The notes under the pieces are model-generated. The model was given only the letters and a program-made list of their open reading frames with translations, ran no database searches and had not been told where the DNA came from. This document shows, in pieces, positions 10,938 through 23,085 of a DNA stretch of 64,000 nt (the first letter of the stretch is position 1; each line of letters begins with the position of its first letter). This DNA comes from Lates calcarifer. Taxonomy: Eukaryota > Chordata > Actinopteri > Centropomidae. The stretch is taken from contig NC_066855.1 in assembly GCF_001640805.2 (NCBI RefSeq), positions 1,494,015-1,558,014 on the forward strand. Reading direction: 5' to 3'. The position numbers were made by a program, and so were the translations under genes.

Positions 10938-13900
10938 TCACCACTGCATGTGTGGGGGCTGCGCGTGGATCTGACCCTGGTTCTTGTACTGGGTGTGCAG
11001 CAGCATGCCGGCCTGCGAGGAGTCCTGGCCCTGCAGCCAGTCTTGGTAGAGGGTATGCAGGGTGGGGTTGACCTCTGGGAGACGGACCGGCAGGCTGCTG
11101 TAGGCGTCCTCCATCTGCTGAACCAGGGCTTTATCCACCCGTCCTCCCACCTCGCTCTCTGCCTGACCGCGGCCGCTCAGGCACCCTGAGTGGACACATG
11201 GGAAACACGTTACACCTGCTGAACAACAAATATGTTTGAAGTCATGATGGTAGCAGAGTTACCTCCTGGGCAGGACAAAACCTCCACCAGCTGGTAAGGC
11301 ACACGTCCCTTCCTCATACGGTGAACCAGGGTCTGGATGTTCCTGAAACCATAGATGGCGGCAAACTGCAGCAGAGTTTCTCCGTCTCGCTCCAGCGTCA
11401 CTTCCTGGAAGTCCCTGTTCCTAGAAACCCGCCGACATGGTGCACGGCAGGAGAGTTTTCAGACAAAGAAATCATATCTGAAGTAACATGAAGTCTCAGA
11501 GTCCCGGCGTCTCTCACCTGAGGGTCTTGTATGTGATCTCGTGGACGTCCAGACCGAAGAGCTCTTTGGCAGCGTGTTTGAACACGTGTTCCAGGAAACC
11601 TTCAGAACCTCGGCCCTCGTGCCTCACCAGCGCCACATCTCCTGCATCTCCCAGTCTGCAGTCACACAGGAAACTACTGTGTCAACAACTCTGAACTGAA
11701 CTGCATTATTTCAGAAGAAGAAGAAACCTAGTTCCTTTACTCACACTTGGTCCAGTGGAACAGAGTCCAGCTCCTCCACTGAAACCTTCCTCTGCTCCAT
11801 CAGGTAATAAATCTCCCCTGAAACATCAAACATCACTGTTACTACAACTTTCTGCACCTCGACCTCTGCTGCATTTATTACTGGAAGAAGGAGATGAAGC
11901 CGTGCTGAGGAAGACTGGCAGTGAAGTGGACTTTCAGGTCTTTAATGGACAGGATGCAGACAGGAAACAGAGGGAGAGAGTGGGGGGTGTGACAAGCAAC
12001 GCAAGCTGCAGATTTCTTTTTTTAGGCAGCTTCCTCTCAGAGAGAACTGAAGCACAGAGGAAGGCAGCAGTGTGTAAAACAAAGAGGACTGAACCTGAGG
12101 TGAGGACACAGTCCACATCTCTGGTCTCCAGCAGGCTGTTGTAAAACTCCTCTCTGACAGCCTCCAGCTTCTTATCGAAGCAGGGAGCCACCACCACATG
12201 GTAGACCTTCTCTGGACTCAGCTTCTGCTGGAAGGAGAGGGACACACATAACACACATGATAAGGCAGAATGCTTCCTGTTCTGAACCTGGTGTGTGAAG
12301 CATTTTTTCATTACCTGCAGGCATACACTGCTTTTCTGTTTCATTTCACGTTAGATCTGAATAATAGAAACAGAATCTAACATTTGTTTTGTACAGTCAT
12401 GCCATTCACTGGGTGTGGATAAATATTCCACTGAGTATTTGGCTTTGACTAATCCATCTCCACCTGTGGCAGCCAAAAAAATCTCTTCCTCATTATTTAG
12501 TGATCGTGTGCTGAAGACAGATTGATGCTTCCAAACAAATCAGAATACTTTAAATGATTCAGACTGGGAGAACAGGAAAGATTTTTATTTCCTCCATCTT
12601 AAGTCTTTACTGATTCTGTGCAGACAACTCTAACGTTAATGTTTAACGACACCACCACCACTGCGAGCGTCGGCGGTGAAGTAATGCTGCTCACCTGCTG
12701 TTTGGAGAAGTAGTCTTTGACCAGACAGCCCATGATCTGCTGAGGAGACCTGGCTGTGCAGATATGAGGGGTGACCAAGCTGCCCAGGACACGCTCTGAG
12801 TAACGAATCCACCCTGCACACACACACACACCAGCCTGAGTTATTAAAGTAACCCTTGTACTGTAAGATTAGACACTTACATGGAGAACAACACAGACAT
12901 ACAGGCTATAACAAACTGAATACTGTCCCACACATTTCTTAAAACAAAGCCGAGCCGGTTCAGAGAGAGTTGAGTCTAAATTCCCAGACTTTCAGTGTCT
13001 GGAGTTGTGTAGTGCCGCCCTCCATGACCAGCGGTAACCCTGGACGTCTGCGCATACTGTGAATTCAACAAACAATAACAAGCCAAGAGAAAGCTCCTGG
13101 GTCCTATCTCTCGTGAAGGGAGTGGTGAAAGAGAAGCTCTCTATCTTCCCCCACCAGTTCTCCACCGCTATCATTGCTTCTAAAACAAGCTCTGCCCCCC
13201 CCTGTTCACATGGCGTACAGATGAACTCTGTGGGCCATCAGGAGATCAGGGGACGCTGAGAAAACTGGAATTACCCCTTCAAAGTTGTACACATCTGCCA
13301 ACCAGGCATGTTGCAGGAAATTATCCTGAGTTCTGGTCAGTTCTGGTCGGCTTTTATTGTTTGAATTCTTGAGTTATAGCCAAAAACCTTTCATGAGGTC
13401 ACAGAGATCTTGACCTTTGACCACCAAAGTTCATCCTTGAGTCTGACTGGAGGTTTGTTCCAGACGTTCCTGAGATATCACGTTCACAAGAACGGGATGG
13501 ACGTGTGGTGCATCCGTGAGTCCAGGTGAATGTTTGTGCTTACCTGGGCAGGAGGAGGTGAACATGGGCAGGGCGTGGGAGTCGTGGTGCCTCCTGCGGT
13601 ACCTCTGAATAAACTCCTTCTGGCTCTCTAAGATGCTGAAGCCTGCCGCCAGAGTGGTGTCAAACACGTACTGCACTCCTGTATGCAACATCCAGAGGGC
13701 AGAATACAGAGGAGAATGTTGAGCTTTCATGATAGATGCTGATGAGGAGATGGCAATTTCACCACACCGATAAAAGAATGTTGCAGAAAGTCAAGTTTGA
13801 AACGTTTTAAATGAATGACATGGGAATCAAGAGCAATAAAAAAACACTTAAAGAAGACGGTGAGAAATTGATCCCACATGAAGCCAAAACCAAGTCCACA

Positions 13901-14766
13901 AACACAGATATGTGAATGAAAACCAGCTCACCCAGGCTCTTGAGGAAGCCACAGAGTTTGTGGGCGGCTTCACTGACGTCCAGACCAAACTTGACAGCGA
14001 AGAAAGGCAGGGACTGCGGACAAACCGACGCAACCAGCACTTTGTGCTTTGACACGTCACACTTCTGACAGAGAGACAATGGGAATAATACAGCGTAAGG
14101 TGTAATGTACTGCACACGTGCAAACAAGACAGCTCCTCGGCTTTCTCAGGTTTCGTGTTGTACCTTATTGAGAGCCAGAACCCGCTCCACTTCCTCCAGG
14201 CTCTGCTGAGAAATCTTCAGGCTCTCCTCCTCTGACAGACAGCCATCACAGGAAAGACAAGCACTCAGCAACAACTGGGATTCATTCACCTGAGGGGAAA
14301 AAAGAAGAGTGGCGAAGGCTTTTAAGAGAGACACAAGGAGTTCTCCAAAGAAACACTGGATCCTACATTTACCATGATGCAATTTGTCCTAAACCTTCCA
14401 TGCCTTTTATTAACTCCACACACTTCAACACAGGCTTCCTGTTATACCTTTGTAGAATGATAGCACCCCTTTATTATTCTTTCTTAATGTACTGAATAGA
14501 TGAAACATCCCATTAGTGAACAAACCATGAGGACTGATTTTGCTAGATCATTACCTGCCCATTGACGTCATCTCTCTCCTGCTGTGAGTTGCCACCCTCA
14601 TCACTCTGTTTCTTGTTGCACTGTGAGCAGATTGATGATTAAATTAAAGATTACCAAGGTGCAGTTTTTTCTCTTCCAGCATTAATATGAAAAATGTCCA
14701 GATATTCACCTGTTTGGTGCAGTTCTCACACTTCTCCTTGCGCTTTCCTAAGTTGACCTCTGACAT
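10938..14766 (-). CDS. narf: Nuclear prelamin A recognition factor (iron-only hydrogenase-like protein)
   Basis: Eleven coding exons join without a frame break to 460 aa (human NARF is about 456): 14710-14766, 14555-14620, 14164-14289, 13932-14064, 13544-13678, 12695-12813, 12095-12224, 11745-11817, 11518-11655, 11263-11420 and 10938-11185. The N terminus [19 protein letters not shown] and the [20 protein letters not shown] block fit NARF rather than its paralogue CIAO3. Cys13, 16 and 20 and Cys52, 55 and 58 (CLSCDGC) are N-terminal candidate iron-sulfur ligands. [18 protein letters not shown] and CPGGC (376-380) are hydrogenase-fold motifs. NARF binds farnesylated prelamin A at the nuclear lamina; no hydrogenase activity is known. 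The acceptor of the exon ending at 12224 is a CAGCAG tandem, and I chose the downstream AG to match family length. The GTGAGTT donor at 15508-15514 and TTTTACAG acceptor before 14782 suggest one upstream noncoding exon. Confidence 0.95.
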
Positions 14767-14782
14767 TTTCCTTAGTGTTTAT

Positions 14783-15514
14783 CTGTAAAATTATAAATAT
14801 ATATAGATAACAGCAGCATCAGCCTCCCAGTGTCCCCACTGAAGCAGTATCATAATGAATGCGCCTGCAGCCTGCTGCTGTGTTGTTTTGTCAACTCCAC
14901 CCTCCTCTGGATGTCCCCTCTGTCCTATCACAACCAGCCATCATCTTATCATAAACACAACAGCTTTATAATGATGGGAAACTTGCATTGAACACAAACT
15001 AGTATCCTGTCATTAAAATTTAAATGGTTCGCGTTAATTATACACACACACAGCCAACAAAAACAGCCATAAAGCCCACTGCAGCACATTATGTTCGCAT
15101 TAGGATTAAACAGACAAGTATGGGCTGGAAGTTATCATCATATGAAAACCCACATATTGTGTTTATAAATACAGTATGTCAGTCTTCTATGATGTAAAAG
15201 ACGAAAAATGTCGGGTCTGTTTGTGAATACTTTACTATGACTGTGCTATAACCGTGTAGTCGGGGCTGTAACTATACGATTATTACAGCCACGACTATCT
15301 AAAAGGTTCAAAACGTGGAACGTAAAATAGTTACGTAAATCTTTAGCGTTAACAACGCGAGTTAGAAAATATGCAAATGCGTTACAGGCCTTTCCCCCCC
15401 GGTGGTCGGCATTTTAGTCACTGTATTGGCCTTACATTTTTAAACTGTATATTGGTTGACCAGTATGACAGGACGTGCGTGAACAGTACAAGGTCGAATT
15501 TTACGGTAACTCAC
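14783..15514 (-). other. narf: Probable first (5'-UTR) intron of narf
   Basis: The acceptor ATTTTACAG|AT (14782/14783) is 16 bases upstream of the ATG. The donor GTCCG|GTGAGTT is at 15514/15515. No other feature is seen inside. Confidence 0.6.
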
Positions 15515-15960
15515 CGGACGGTAACTATTTCACTGCTCTTTCAGACAAAGGCATGGGAAAAATGCAGAGGACAGTCACCGCTAAAGGAAGACAGCGGCAC
15601 TGACACCGCACAGCAGGTGAACTCAGCAGTTACTCAGCACTCTTTCACTTTCACGTCGAGTCGTCTGTGGACGGCGCCACCGCTCGCGACCAGCCCCGCG
15701 GTTATTTTATAACATAGTAACTAAGGCGTCGGGGCTTCTAGTGTTCATGCCAGCGCTGCCTATGTACGTCCGACTCCATTGTATACCCCGGCACGACGTG
15801 TGCGCATGCGTCAACTGATAGGCGCTCTGCTCCGGAAGCTTTGACTTTTCTGAGTTTTTCTCAAACTGACCGGCGGAGCTATGATGAAAAAACGTCCTCG
15901 TGACTTGACGCGGCAGATTTTCAGTATGAAAACTCAAAATTGGCCGGAAAGTGTTTCCTC
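15515..15960. promoter_or_regulatory. CpG-rich promoter region of narf, near the cybc1 5' end
   Basis: This is the most CpG-dense stretch on the left side of the window (for example GGCGCCACCGCTCGCGACC around 15673). It includes the predicted narf noncoding exon, which begins at 15515 on its 3' side. TGCGCATGCGTC at 15801-15812 is a near-consensus NRF1 site. narf is transcribed leftwards from here. The cybc1 first exon ends at 16286, so the interval may serve both genes. No TATA box is seen. The start sites are inferred. Confidence 0.6.
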
Positions 15961-16199
15961 TTTCTCATGATTTTATTTCAAAATATGAGACAAAACAAGA
16001 CGAAAACATTTGGTTATGTTCAAAAAGTAGTAGTAAACGCTACACAGCCAAATACAGCTCTTCTTCTTTTTTAAGCTTTTATTTTGAAGGCATTGTGAAA
16101 ATGAATCCGTCCAATCAGTGCTGACGGATCCAGGAAGGAAGTGTCACCCGTTCAAGACAGTTGTTGCAGTTGTTGCAATAACATGAAGAGAACTTCCTT

Positions 16200-16286
16200 A
16201 TAATTCAGTGCATGCGTTCCCTCGTTCAGATTCGGTTTTGTTGCATCTTATAAACGGAAATTTGCAGGAAAACCTGAGAGTCAAAG
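16200..16286 (+). other. cybc1: Probable 5' noncoding exon of cybc1
   Basis: A strong donor TCAAAG|GTAAGT lies at 16286/16287, downstream of the CpG-rich interval. The next good acceptor in a supported exon is GTGCTCAG|ATG at 17017/17018, so the 731-base gap would be a 5'-UTR intron. The exon start is not defined. Confidence 0.5.
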
Positions 16287-17017
16287 GTAAGTGATACAAA
16301 CTGTCTTATAGCTGAAGTCTTTGTGAGAGTGTGAGGGTGTGTGGACAAGTGTCTTAACCATCTCATCCAATTACCATCATCAGCAGCGTCTGTCTTCTAC
16401 TGTCTAAGGGTCAGTTCACCAAATCACCCTCGATATGTTTTGTGTATTTCTTCAAGAAGTAAAGTATTCTGATTAAAACCACACTGTTTCTGGATTATCC
16501 TGACTAACTGGGATGGTGGTTTTGGATGGACCATGGCTGGATTAACCTGTTAGGAAAGCCCTGGCTCTGGGCCCTGATTGACCTCCTGTTACTCTGGCTC
16601 TCTGTGCACAGATTTGCTGTGTGGTAATTTGATTAAATGCTTTACTTTATAAATATGCAACAAACTCAGACTACAATAATGATGGTCTTAAAACTAGATT
16701 TAGTATCAGAACACACATCAAGCAATAATTATGCTGTTTCTTAACAGAAGTATAAACAAATCAGATTATTAATGGCTGAATGGCGGCTTAGTGAGACACG
16801 TGAATTGAAGAGTCATTGTTAGTGGAAACAGCTGTGAAAATGTGTTTTTAACTGTCATGCTGTTTGACCTTTTATTTTGATCACTGGATATAAAAGAACA
16901 TATCATGTATTTTAGGATTTGGGAGCACTGGCCCTTTAAGACAGGTGCACTATGCTCAGGTAAAACTTTCTTTCAGTATATATGAAGTGCTTGATTCATG
17001 TTCCTGCGTGTGCTCAG

Positions 17018-18188
17018 ATGGGATACATGACCGTCGAGGAGCACAGCTCCACTCTGCTCCACCTGAAGAGATCCCCCGGCATTCGTTCATGGTCTCTTCT
17101 TGTTGGTAAGTGTGTGTGTGTGTTTGAGCAGATGTTGTTTATATTACCTATACACTCAGATATGTATACACTTGTCTTGTATACACCTGCAGACTCTTTA
17201 AGTAAAACATCTCTGCTCCGTCCATGTGCTTCCTCTGAAACAAGAACCCTCTCATTTTAATTGCAGGTATAACATCTGTTGGGTTGGCGGCTGCGTACTA
17301 CAGCTCAGGTACTCAAACTGAATGTACATCAACATCAGTTTCCACATCTGCATCACACACCTTTCATTTCTTCTGTTTGGTGTCGTATGAATCACACAGA
17401 CAGCATCCCGTGGAAGCTTTTCTACGTGACTGGCTGTTTGTTTGTGGCCATGCAGAACATGGAGGAATGGGAGGAGGCCATGTTTGACAAAACCAAGAAC
17501 CTGATTGAGCTCAAGACCATAAGCCTGTACACTTTAGTCCTGACTTTGTGGAGGAAGGGGCAAGAGAAAGGTCAGTGGTTTGTTGGTATAGCTGTGGTTT
17601 GAGAGCGAGAAGTATTAGATCTTAATTTTCATTTTCTCTCTCTCAGTTGTGTTGGATCTGGCTCAGCTGTGTGATGTTTGCGTCCAAGAGGAGAGGGTAC
17701 GTTACCTGGGGAAGGGTTACCTGCTGATGCTGCGGCTGGCTGCAGGCTTCTCCTACCCCCTCACTCAGAGCGCCACGCTGGGGGGACGCAGGTACGTATC
17801 TGCTGCTGACACTTCCAACACATTGTGTAGTTTATATGACAGATTCTTCAGATTCACTTCCGTGTACAACTCAAAATAAAAGCTCCAATTTCACATTTAA
17901 CTTTCATTCATTAAGATTTACTCCTGTCATATTGTTTTACACTCACTTTGGAGAATAACATGTCATGGTCTGGGGTATCGAATGCTTCTCAGTATCATTT
18001 ATTTCCCGTCTTTCCGTCTGTTCCCTGTCAGTGACGTGGAGGCGGTGGCTGCGCTGCTGAAGCGCTTCTTAGGGCTGGAGGAGCTGCAGCAGCGCAGGCA
18101 GCAGGAGGAGGAGGAGGCGGAGTACGGAGAGGAGGAGGATTCTCTGGACAACAGCAGTGACTCCGACGACGAAGCTGGTGAACTCTGA
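17018..18188 (+). CDS. cybc1: Cytochrome b-245 chaperone 1 (Eros)
   Basis: Six coding exons join in phase to 200 aa (human 187): 17018-17105, 17267-17308, 17400-17570, 17647-17791 and 18032-18188 are five long blocks, and the ATG immediately follows the acceptor of the first. In fact these five blocks account for all 603 coding bases. The sequence LHLKRSPGIRSWSLLVG, two hydrophobic segments (about 25-42 and 50-62, FYVTGCLFVAMQ), KGYLLMLRLAAGFSYPLTQS and RSDVEA are family hallmarks. The protein sits in the endoplasmic reticulum membrane and stabilises the gp91phox-p22phox heterodimer, so it is needed for the phagocyte respiratory burst. The C-terminal 40 residues are a Glu/Asp/Ser-rich acidic tail, longer than in human. 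The start at 17018 (MGYMTVEE) aligns with human MYLQVE; an in-frame ATG at 17027 is the alternative. The correct exon count is therefore five coding exons. Confidence 0.93.
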
Positions 18189-19204
18189 TCTCTCTGTGAC
18201 TCGCAACCTTCCTGTAACTCTGGGTGGGTTGAGTTAGGGGCATTATGTGGCATCACTAACACATTACAGAGGGTGATGCCTTTACTACATTTTATACTGT
18301 ATGCATGTGCATGTAACACCAAGGATATAGTCTGGTAAAGTGTCTCCTTACAGACCTCCTCTCTGGTTTTGAGGTGAGGTGAGAGCAGCCTGGGCAGGCT
18401 ACAGGAAAACATTCATTTTATTTCCAGTTGAACTTGAACAGAAAAATCACCTGGTTACATGTTGTGTCATGCAAATATAGTGTAAAGCTTTTTTGATCTA
18501 ATTACTATTTGAGAAAACACTCCAGATTCACTGTGCCTTCCTACTGAACTCTAATAAGTGTTTACATGTGTAAGTCAATGGAAAGTGCTTTTCCCACAGT
18601 TTCCTGGACCACCCAGCTGACAGTCACCTTTTTGCATGTTTATTCATACCCAGGCTGTGATCCGACTGAATGCATGTGCAAACTATAATCAAGCATGAAG
18701 GGTTTTCATGGCTCAGCCAAGAGTGAATTATGTGGGAAACACTTTGGCCTGATGCTGTTTTGTCTTTTTAACATTTTATACACTTTTTGTGAACCAAAGG
18801 CTGAATCTCAGGCAAACACCTCTGTGATGTAGTCAAACTAGTTTTATTTCTTACAGTGTATTGAATCGGGGCTGTGTCATTCTGGCTGATGGTGAATGTG
18901 AGTGTGAACTGCTTGAAAGAAAAAGCAGAGGGTTTTTGGTTAACTGTTGATTTTATTGACTTTTTTGCAAGAATAATTAAAACAGTGTTTAATAGAAACC
19001 ACAGGTCTGCTTATGATATCCATCCTGTCTTTGCTATTATCATTTCGTCTTCTTCCTCTTATTATTATTATTATTGTTGTTAGTACAGTTTACAACCAGC
19101 AGTTTGGCTAAGCACAGGTTCAAACATAAATCAGTTAATTTCCATGTTTAAGAAAAAATGAAGAGACCAGTATCAGCAGTTTGATACTGAGCTGTCAGAT
19201 TATT
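18189..19204. other. Convergent 3' interval between cybc1 and hexd
   Basis: This holds the 3' UTRs of the two convergent genes. TTTATT at 18952-18957 (AATAAA on minus) is 248 bases past the hexd stop and is a candidate hexd polyadenylation signal. No canonical AATAAA for cybc1 was found by eye. A short TTATTATTATTATTG run occurs near 19060. Confidence 0.5.
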
Positions 19205-22200
19205 CTATGGCACCATCTCCTTCACACAGGCTGTGATGTCCTCTGTTATCCTCTGTAGAGGAGCCATGACAGGGATAACATGCTCCTCTATCCACTCTTG
19301 GACTGTTGAATCTGGGTAAAGCTGCACCATCTCCTCTCTCACTGCCTCCACCTTCTGTTGCAGTATAGTCAAGTATCTGAGGAGATGAATCCAGATGGGG
19401 AGACAGTTATGAGACAGAATAAAGATACTGTGCACAGTATGACAGAATAATAATGGCTTTAATACTCCATCATATCACAGAGTCTTTCTGTAAGATGAGA
19501 CATTTCTGCTCACTCTGATGCTTGGCTGTGGATCTGCATGGTGATGAGTGGAGTGACCGTCCTCCTCTGTCGCTGGTAGGGGCTGAACCATCCTCTCACA
19601 AACCTACAGTGTGAACACAAAGAGCTGTTCAGCTTTCTCTTCTCAACCAATGCAGAGAAGTTAAAACTGCCTATTTTTGCAAAGGGAAGAGTTGGACCAG
19701 TTTGAAAAAACACAACAAAAACATATTCAATCAGAGGAGCAGCTTTACATTCATGTCAGTTTGCTAAATATAAAGCAGAAGCTAGTTAGCCTGGCTCTGT
19801 CTGAAGGTAAAACAAACAAACAAACAAACAAAAAGCTACTACAAACAAATCTAAAGCTCCCTGCCCTTTAACAAAGACTTTGTGACTGTGCAGGGTGTTG
19901 GACTGGTTCTTGGTGGGGCTTCCTGGAGGAAGGAAGTCACTGTGCCTGGCTGCTTTCTGTCTTTAAATTATAATGAGGGCACATTCAGGACTAGTTGTTT
20001 ACCCTGTTTTGTATCTTATGTTGAACTGAGCTAAGCTAACAATGAAGAAGAATAAGCATACACCCAGTGTGCTGAACTATTCCTCTTTGGTCAGTGAGAT
20101 GTAAGAAATGAAAATCACTGCACAAAACTCACATGTTGTTTTCAAAAAATCGGATGTCGTCTGTGTTCAGCACCGCGTTGAGCTCCACGATTACCTCAGC
20201 CAGCCTCCTTCCTGGGAAGCGCGGGTCGGCTGCAGATATCCTACAGGAACAAACCTGAGGTTCTCATACACTGCTACACTGTGACTGTGTTGTCCATCAG
20301 ACAGCACTGGACCTCACCTCTCCATGACCTCCACTTCCACTGAGGAAACACCCAGCTTCTCGGCCACTTTGCTTTGGACCTCAGCACTGAACTGACCGTG
20401 GAGGAGTGTCTGCAGACAGGCTGCGAGTGATGGGAGAGCCACAGGTATCAGCTCACACAGCACTGACAGGTGGTCATACCTGACAGGGGGAAAGGACGGA
20501 GCACGTTAACGAGTAATCATCCAGCCATAATCCTCGTCCTCTCAGGCCTCCACCAGATCCACACGAGCACCAACAAAGCAGAACATGTGAAATAAAATGT
20601 GTTGAGAAGCTGATACACCTGGAGCAATTCCTCTAGTTCTTACCTTTGCCAGCCTGTGATGGCGATGCCCTTCAGGTGTATCCCTGCAGATAACGAAGCA
20701 GCCACCTTCAGCCACTGCAGATGGTTCTCCACGTGTCTCTGCGTGCTGGGCACACAGGTGTAAACACTGGTGGAGCCTTTGAAGGAGCTGGCCGCCCACA
20801 GCTCTGACATGCCGGCGCTGTGGTACTTCTCCAGCAGAGACACTGGGTAACACAGTTGGAGAGTATACATCACCACTAACACAGCTCTGCACACTGTTTG
20901 ATGACATCGACTGTTTGAATACACTTCCTACCAGTCTTGTCCACGGTCAGATTAGGGGTGTAGTCCCACAACATGGGCTGGACGAGGCCCACTAAACCGC
21001 TCGCTGTTTGACAAGAGGACATATTTATGAAACTGTTCATGAAGGTTGAAGTTGTAGTACTGGTAGATATTAGAGTGAAATAAAGTAAGTTAAATTTTAC
21101 TGTTGTAGTTGGTTGAAGTGACACATCTCTATATTAGACAGTGTTTGTTGGAGTAATATTAATAACTAATAACTATAGCTGTCAGGTAACAGCGTAAATA
21201 TGAAGCAGCATGAAATGAAAATACCTTAAAAATACCAAGTCATACATGATATGAAAACGTCTCTGCCGAACGAGCTGTATTTCCTCCTCACCTTTCAGCG
21301 TGTCGGGGCTCATGCTTCTCATCATGTCATCCCACATTACGATGGTCATGTGAGGCCACGCCTCCTTGATGGCCCTGGCGACCTTAGTCACGTGACTCAG
21401 GAAAAGCTGCTCCACTGTGCGTCCAGGTGCCGCCAACCATAGCTTTGACTCCTCGCCCTCTCCCAGCATGTACACCTTGAGGACAAGCACATGGGAGAAT
21501 CGATGATGCTTCAGTGACGAACGTACGACGAGTCAACAAGAGACGAGTCCTCACCTCATCCGCTCCGATGTGCAGTGTGTTCAGACCTGGGTGCAGCTCC
21601 ACCACCTGCCTCAGCATCTCCATCACCAGCCTCACCCCCTCCTCTCTGTGTGGATTCAGGGTGCCCACGCAGTGTGCCATCTCTCTGAGGCCCGACATGG
21701 CCCGATGCTTTAACACAAACTGCCAGAGGAGAAAGATAATGAACTCCATCCCAGAGCTGAGGATTTATATTTTACACAGTTCCAAACAGCAGCAGAGCAG
21801 GGTGTCAGCCTCACCTCCATGTGACCGAACGTCTGCACCAGTGGGATCACCTCCATGCCCTTAGACCTGGCTAATTCCTGCACAGATAGCACTTCCTCTC
21901 GGCTGAAAACACATCAGACCTGCACATAAACCACCTCTGTCCCTCACAGGAAGGATTTTATCTTTATTACAGCATCTCAGGCAGATAATAAATACACACA
22001 ACTGCATCCAGTCAGGAATAAATGGAGTAATGTCCACCTGTACGCAGGCTGTGCTGTGGCCTGCAGCAGCCTCAGCTCCCCCTCATAAGGAAACATGTCC
22101 TCGTACTCCAGCAGCAGGCCGTCCACTCCCAGCTGAGAGAACAGCTCGATCAGCTGGAGGTGAAACAGAGTATTTACACACTGACAGAGGTGTGAACACG

Positions 22201-22328
22201 TCCTGCAGCAGATCACACAGAGGAGGCTGCTGTGCTCTTACTTTGTGCAGGTATTCCACTCTCGGGGGGGCGCCTTTCAAATCCAGGTGGACCAGTTTCT
22301 TTCCTTTGGGCCATGGTGGACTCTTCAT
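19205..22328 (-). CDS. hexd: Hexosaminidase D (GH20)
   Basis: Eleven coding exons join in phase to 480 aa (human about 486): 22242-22328, 22038-22153, 21815-21902, 21555-21719, 21292-21475, 20932-21003, 20644-20842, 20318-20479, 20133-20240, 19514-19603 and 19205-19376. [39 protein letters not shown] and WAASSFKG match the family. The GH20 catalytic Asp-Glu pair is Asp151-Glu152 in HIGADE. There is no signal peptide, in line with the nucleocytoplasmic HEXD, which removes terminal N-acetylgalactosamine or N-acetylglucosamine. The C-terminal third (about 400-480) is helical and less conserved. One acceptor is CTCAAG rather than CAG (before 21475), and all others are canonical. A MITE sits in the intron between 19604 and 20132. 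The gene is divergent from ogfod3. Confidence 0.95.
19735..20090. mobile_element. Palindromic MITE (TTAGCTTAGC family) in a hexd intron
   Basis: The left part contains the GCTAGTTAGCCTGGCTCTGT signature (about 19780), the middle contains CTTCCTGGAGGAAGGAAGTCA, and the right arm has the inverted GAGCTAAGCTAAC (20026) and ends GCTGAACTATTCC. This order matches a repeat common in percomorph genomes (recognised from memory) and also seen at 40757-41490. It is nonautonomous and has no coding capacity. An (AAAC)n run at 19809-19833 lies inside. Confidence 0.65.
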
Positions 22329-22430
22329 TCTGGCTCACTGCAGGCCTGGACTTTGCTGCACATTGACAACAGCAGTTACAGGTGTGAGTTTATGACTGAA
22401 ATAGAACAAAGATCATCAGTTTGACTCACC

Positions 22431-22560
22431 TGGACAGTAGAAAGCAGGTCAGACTCACAGACAGACTCAGAGAGGCCTGACACTGGGCTGAGGATGTTGG
22501 AGCTCTCTACAGGACACTCTTTCCGGGAAAGGAAACACCTCTCTGTCGCTTCAGACTCAA
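22431..22560 (-). other. hexd: Probable 5' noncoding exon of hexd
   Basis: A minus-strand donor CCAG|GTGAGTC lies at 22431. Downstream acceptors (CTGCAG or GTGCAG) lie 10-35 bases before the ATG exon. The exon start is approximate. Confidence 0.5.
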
Positions 22561-22950
22561 CGAAGATAAACAATGTAGGCAGTCGATTGGTTTAGTCTGA
22601 GCGGGCAGAGCAATGGATGCATGAATACACGCGACGCGATGTAAGAGTTCAGCTTCTGTGCAGCTCATCAAAACAAACGCATCCTCTGGATCAAACTGAG
22701 CTGAAGCCCAGTTCAGTTGTGTTTGTACAACATCGCGTTCTAATCGAATTCAGTTCGTCCAATGAAAACGCTGCTTTCTTTTCCGGGGAGCCAATGGGCG
22801 TGCCGCTAGTCATCCACCAGGAAGTGAGTAGACTCAGGTGACGGTACGAGCTGTTGGCGGGGCTGGGCGTGCGGTATGGTCAGACTGAGCACGAGAGGCT
22901 GCTCGTGGTTTTATTTGTTAAATGCTGCGCAGCAGAAGTTCAGAGGAGAA
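22561..22950. promoter_or_regulatory. Shared divergent promoter of hexd and ogfod3
   Basis: The interval between the two divergent genes is under 400 bases. It holds CCAAT on plus at 22759-22763 and 22791-22795 and on minus at 22586-22590 (ATTGG). There is a GC-rich stretch with several CpGs near 22790-22890 and no TATA box. Three CCAAT boxes in a short bidirectional interval point to NF-Y control (inference). Confidence 0.65.
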
Positions 22951-23035
22951 ATGGTGCGAATGAGAAACACGAAGGGCGCGAATGCCACCGAGATAGAAAA
23001 GAAGATTAAAAGGTGAGTAAAAGAAACGACACTGC

Positions 23036-23085
<50 letters not shown>

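Noticed and set aside
17999..18412. 137-codon open frame on the minus strand over the end of cybc1
   Set aside because: It is the antisense shadow of the acidic, repetitive cybc1 tail and its 3' UTR.
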